DNA of 64,000 bases. It comes from Halorientalis sp. IM1011. GTDB taxonomy: Archaea > Halobacteriota > Halobacteria > Halobacteriales > Haloarculaceae. The translations under genes were made by a program, and so were the position numbers. Below the pieces are notes generated by a model, which was not told where the DNA came from, made no database searches, and worked only from the letters and a program-made list of their open reading frames with translations. Location: assembly GCF_001989615.1 (NCBI RefSeq), contig NZ_CP019067.1, positions 2,790,001 through 2,854,000 of the forward strand, given 5' to 3'. Shown piece by piece: positions 61,625 to 64,000 of the stretch (within the stretch, counting starts at the first letter, position 1; each line of letters begins with the position of its first letter).

Positions 61625-62709
61625 GAGAGCGCCTTCCCGACCGGCTCCGCACGGCGCTGGAACTACCGGGCCGTGCGGCCGCGCGGCTGGACGACTACCC
61701 GCCGGCCCTGTCCGCGCTGGCGGTGGCGCTCGCGGCCGGCGTGTTCGCCGTCGGCCTCGTCGTCGCCGCACAGGCCGGCCTGGCGATGGCGGTCACGGGC
61801 GGGAGTCAGCCGGTGGCCCAGACGTCGACGGTCCCGATGGACGTGGACGCGTCGAACTGGCAGGACGCGCCGAGGCGGACGGTCACGCTGTACGAACAGC
61901 AGATGGCGCTCCCCTACGGCGGCGGGAGCGTCGGCGAGGTCGACGTGAAAGCGATGACCAACGACACCCACGTCGGCTTCCGACTGACCTACGACGATCC
62001 GACGCGGGACCTGGCGCTCGACCGGCCGGGGAACTACAGCGACGCCGCGGCGGTGATGCTGCGCACCGGCGAGCAACCGCCGATCACGATGGGCGCGAGT
62101 GGCCAGCCCGTCGACATCTGGTACTGGCGGGCCAGCTGGCAGTACGCGAACGACAGCGCTGAGGGGGCGGGCGACATGTACAGCTACCCCCACCCGGACA
62201 ACGAGACCCGACCCGGAACTGCGGCCGGGAACCCGATTTCGCAGGCCACCTACGACGACTTCGGCCAGAACTACTACGCGAAGGGCTTCGGCTCGCTGAG
62301 TGACGCGCCGACGCAGACCGTGCGGGCGAACGGCGAGCGGACCGAGGACGGCTGGCAGGTCGTGTTCGTCCGCGAGCGCGACACCGAGGGTCAGTACGAC
62401 GCGACGTTCGGCACGGACGAACCCGTCTACCTCGCCTGGGCGGTCTGGAACGGGAGCGCCGACGAGGTCAACGGCAAGAAGTCGGTCTCGCTGGAGTTCA
62501 CGAAGCTGACGAGCGACGGCTCGCAACTCGTCGCCGCGGACAGCGGCCCCGGCGACGGGACGCCCACGCCGACGGAGAACGCCACGACGACTACCGGGAG
62601 CGGTGACGGCCTGCTCGGCGGTGACCTCGGCAGCTACCTCGTGATGCTCGTGCTGGCGACCGGCCTCGCGTGGCTGTACAGTTACCGGAAGTTCGGAGGT
62701 GAACAATGA
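61621..62709 (+). CDS. Membrane-anchored heme gamma subunit (ethylbenzene-dehydrogenase type)
   Basis: 362 aa. An N-terminal helix (about 31-58), an extracellular beta-sandwich (about 70-300) and a C-terminal helix (about 336-354, YLVMLVLATGLAWLYSYRK). The body resembles the heme-b domain of EbdC/DdhC/SerC: VPMDVDASNWQDAP at the start, VGFRLTYDDPTRDL, AAVMLRTGEQPPITMGASGQPVDIWYWRA. The heme ligands (Met and Lys in relatives) were not assigned. In type II complexes this subunit passes electrons to or from quinone or cytochrome c; here it also provides a membrane anchor. It has its own ATGA overlap. Confidence 0.8.
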   Translation: MRERLPDRLRTALELPGRAAARLDDYPPALSALAVALAAGVFAVGLVVAAQAGLAMAVTGGSQPVAQTSTVPMDVDASNWQDAPRRTVTLYEQQMALPYGGGSVGEVDVKAMTNDTHVGFRLTYDDPTRDLALDRPGNYSDAAAVMLRTGEQPPITMGASGQPVDIWYWRASWQYANDSAEGAGDMYSYPHPDNETRPGTAAGNPISQATYDDFGQNYYAKGFGSLSDAPTQTVRANGERTEDGWQVVFVRERDTEGQYDATFGTDEPVYLAWAVWNGSADEVNGKKSVSLEFTKLTSDGSQLVAADSGPGDGTPTPTENATTTTGSGDGLLGGDLGSYLVMLVLATGLAWLYSYRKFGGEQ

Positions 62710-63656
62710 CCGACTTCGCGATGGAGAGCGCCCGCGGTCGGGCGCTGGACGACGGTGACGGATCGATCTCCGAGGCGCGGCTCCGTACCGCCCTCTCGGA
62801 CGAGGACGCCGGGACACGCCGCGACGCGGCCCTCGCGCTACTCGACCGCGCGCGGGACACCGGCGTCGCCGACGAGACCCGGAAGGCGCTGGCGGCTGGC
62901 GCACGTACCGACGACGACCCGGACGTCCGCCAGTTCGCCGTCGAGGCGCTGGGCGCGGCCGGCGGACCGGTCTCGGCGCTTGCGGCCGCGCTCTCGGACG
63001 ACGACGAGTGGGTCCGCGCCGAGGCGGTCGTCGCCCTCTCCCGCGTCGAGGGGGACGTTTCCGAGCCGATCCGGACGGCGGCCGACGACGACAGCGGCTG
63101 GGTCCGACGCAACGCGGTCATCGCGCTGGGCAAGCGCGAGGCCGCGAGCTGGGACCTGCTCGCCGACCGGCTCAAGAACGACCCGCACCCGCCGGTCCGG
63201 GAGTACGCGGCGGCGTTCCTCCCGGGGTACGCCGACGCGGCCGGCGACGAGGACGCCGTGCGACTGCTGGCGGCCGTGCTGGCCCGCGACCAGAACGCCT
63301 TCGTCCGCGCGAAGGCCGCCGTCTCGCTGGGTGACTTCGGGACCGACCGTGCCCAGCAGGCACTGGAGGAACAGGGCCTGCAGGACCGATCGGACGACGT
63401 GCAGCGGGCCGCGAAGCGCGCGCTGGCCCGCGCCCGCGGCGAGGACCCCGACGACGTCGACGTGTCGGACTGCGGCCCGGACGTGCCAGGTGGCGAACTG
63501 GCCCCGGACGGGACCAGCACCCACCCGGACGTACCGGGACAGGGCGGATCGAGCGGACGACAGCCGAGCGGCCCCGGCCCGTCTCCCTCGCGCGAGGGAA
63601 TGGGCGGTTCGAACCGGCCGCGCCCGAACGACGGCCCGGGAGGGCCGGGCTACTGA
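62706..63656 (+). CDS. HEAT-repeat protein of the molybdoenzyme operon
   Basis: 316 aa. About six to seven HEAT-type helical pairs (about 25-245), with repeating ALSDDDEWVRAEAVVALS, RRNAVIALGKREA, VREYAAAFLPGY and VRAKAAVSLGDFG segments. The C-terminal 70 residues are Gly/Pro/Ser-rich and disordered, with one Cys. It is probably a scaffold for complex assembly; no lyase motif is visible. It overlaps the gamma gene by 4 bases with a ggaggtgaac site before the start. Confidence 0.8.
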   Translation: MTDFAMESARGRALDDGDGSISEARLRTALSDEDAGTRRDAALALLDRARDTGVADETRKALAAGARTDDDPDVRQFAVEALGAAGGPVSALAAALSDDDEWVRAEAVVALSRVEGDVSEPIRTAADDDSGWVRRNAVIALGKREAASWDLLADRLKNDPHPPVREYAAAFLPGYADAAGDEDAVRLLAAVLARDQNAFVRAKAAVSLGDFGTDRAQQALEEQGLQDRSDDVQRAAKRALARARGEDPDDVDVSDCGPDVPGGELAPDGTSTHPDVPGQGGSSGRQPSGPGPSPSREGMGGSNRPRPNDGPGGPGY

Positions 63657-63666
63657 GGGGATACCC

Positions 63667-64000
63667 ATGACCGACACGGACACCAGCACCGACGAATCGC
63701 TCGCGGTATCGATCCCGGACGAACACGCCGGCGCGTTCGTCGCCGAGGTCTTCGAGGACGCCGAGCGCTCGACGACGTGGGAGGATGCCGTCGACGCGAT
63801 GGTCGCCCCCTCGGCGCGCGACGCCTGGGAGGAACTCTCCCCGAAGGAGCAGGTGATCGAGGTCCTGCAGAAGGCCGACGAGTACGACGAGCGCGCGGCC
63901 GAGCTACTCGAAGACGTGCCGCTCCGCGGGAGCGACCCCTCGCCGGAGACCCGGGAGACCTTCGAGGACGCGCTGCGGATCCGTCGCAACGCCGACGTGT
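63667..64000 (+). CDS. Unknown protein of the molybdoenzyme operon, C-terminus cut
   Basis: 111 codons visible from the ATG at 63667. Acidic soluble start (TDTSTDESLAVSIPDEHAG), then helices ERSTTWEDAVDAMVAPS and SPKEQVIEVLQKADEYDERAAELLEDV. No family is recognised. It follows the HEAT gene by 10 bases, so it belongs to the same transcript. The rest lies beyond the window. Confidence 0.55.
   Translation, partial: MTDTDTSTDESLAVSIPDEHAGAFVAEVFEDAERSTTWEDAVDAMVAPSARDAWEELSPKEQVIEVLQKADEYDERAAELLEDVPLRGSDPSPETRETFEDALRIRRNADV

Noticed and set aside
1-64000. CRISPR array, insertion sequence or rRNA genes
   Set aside because: No regularly spaced repeats other than the tRNA-derived ones, no transposase-like protein and no rRNA sequence were seen.

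Overview
The window is from a halophilic archaeon (class Halobacteria). GC is high, the proteins are Asp/Glu-rich, and many genes start leaderless about 25-30 bases after a TATA box. Typical archaeal genes are present: TFE, RNase P component 4, aTrm56, COG3199 NAD kinase, AbrB-PhoU, HalX response regulator, Tat lipoproteins and a PGF-CTERM protein. I cannot name the genus from the sequence.

Layout. 1-8.7 kb: truncated endonuclease III, RIO-like kinase, a repeat-bearing lipoprotein, aldehyde dehydrogenase, a GT-C glycosyltransferase, a nitrilase/SRPBCC pair, small proteins and a LEA14-like protein. 8.7-16.6 kb: PhoU regulator, NAD kinase, CinA-like protein, CheC, the overlapping tfe-DUF2110-DUF5803 run and aTrm56. 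16.7-27.2 kb: membrane proteins, a membrane-anchored JAMM-like protein, a sugar-nucleotide epimerase, DUF2797, a PGF-CTERM protein, a Gly/Met-rich protein, a histidine kinase, a glycosyltransferase, and rnp4 followed by the overlapping YhbY-mscS pair. 27.2-28.2 kb: no protein gene; it holds tRNA-Glu(CTC) with three further exact copies of its 3' end just downstream. 28.2-44.5 kb: sensors and regulators (membrane wHTH, KaiC-like ATPase with HalX regulator, two 7TM histidine kinases flanking superoxide dismutase), thyX, a DCC/LMF pair, a 2-hydroxy-acid oxidase and photolyase.

44.7-53.2 kb is a catabolic block: SDR, a crotonase lacking both hydratase glutamates, a complete LivJHMGF-type ABC importer and an acyl-CoA ligase. 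It looks like uptake of an organic acid, CoA activation and further conversion of the thioester.

53.9-64.0 kb is the most interesting part. An Mrp ATPase fused to DUF2249 and a Bat/DmsR-like regulator sit beside a long, structured intergenic region. An operon then encodes a Tat-exported type II DMSO-reductase-family molybdoenzyme, a four-cluster Fe-S subunit, a TorD/NarJ-like chaperone, a membrane-anchored ethylbenzene-dehydrogenase-type heme subunit, a HEAT-repeat protein and a further unknown protein cut by the window end. The motifs place it with the Nar/Ddh/Ebd/Ser/Clr group rather than with classical DmsA. Its substrate cannot be read from the sequence.
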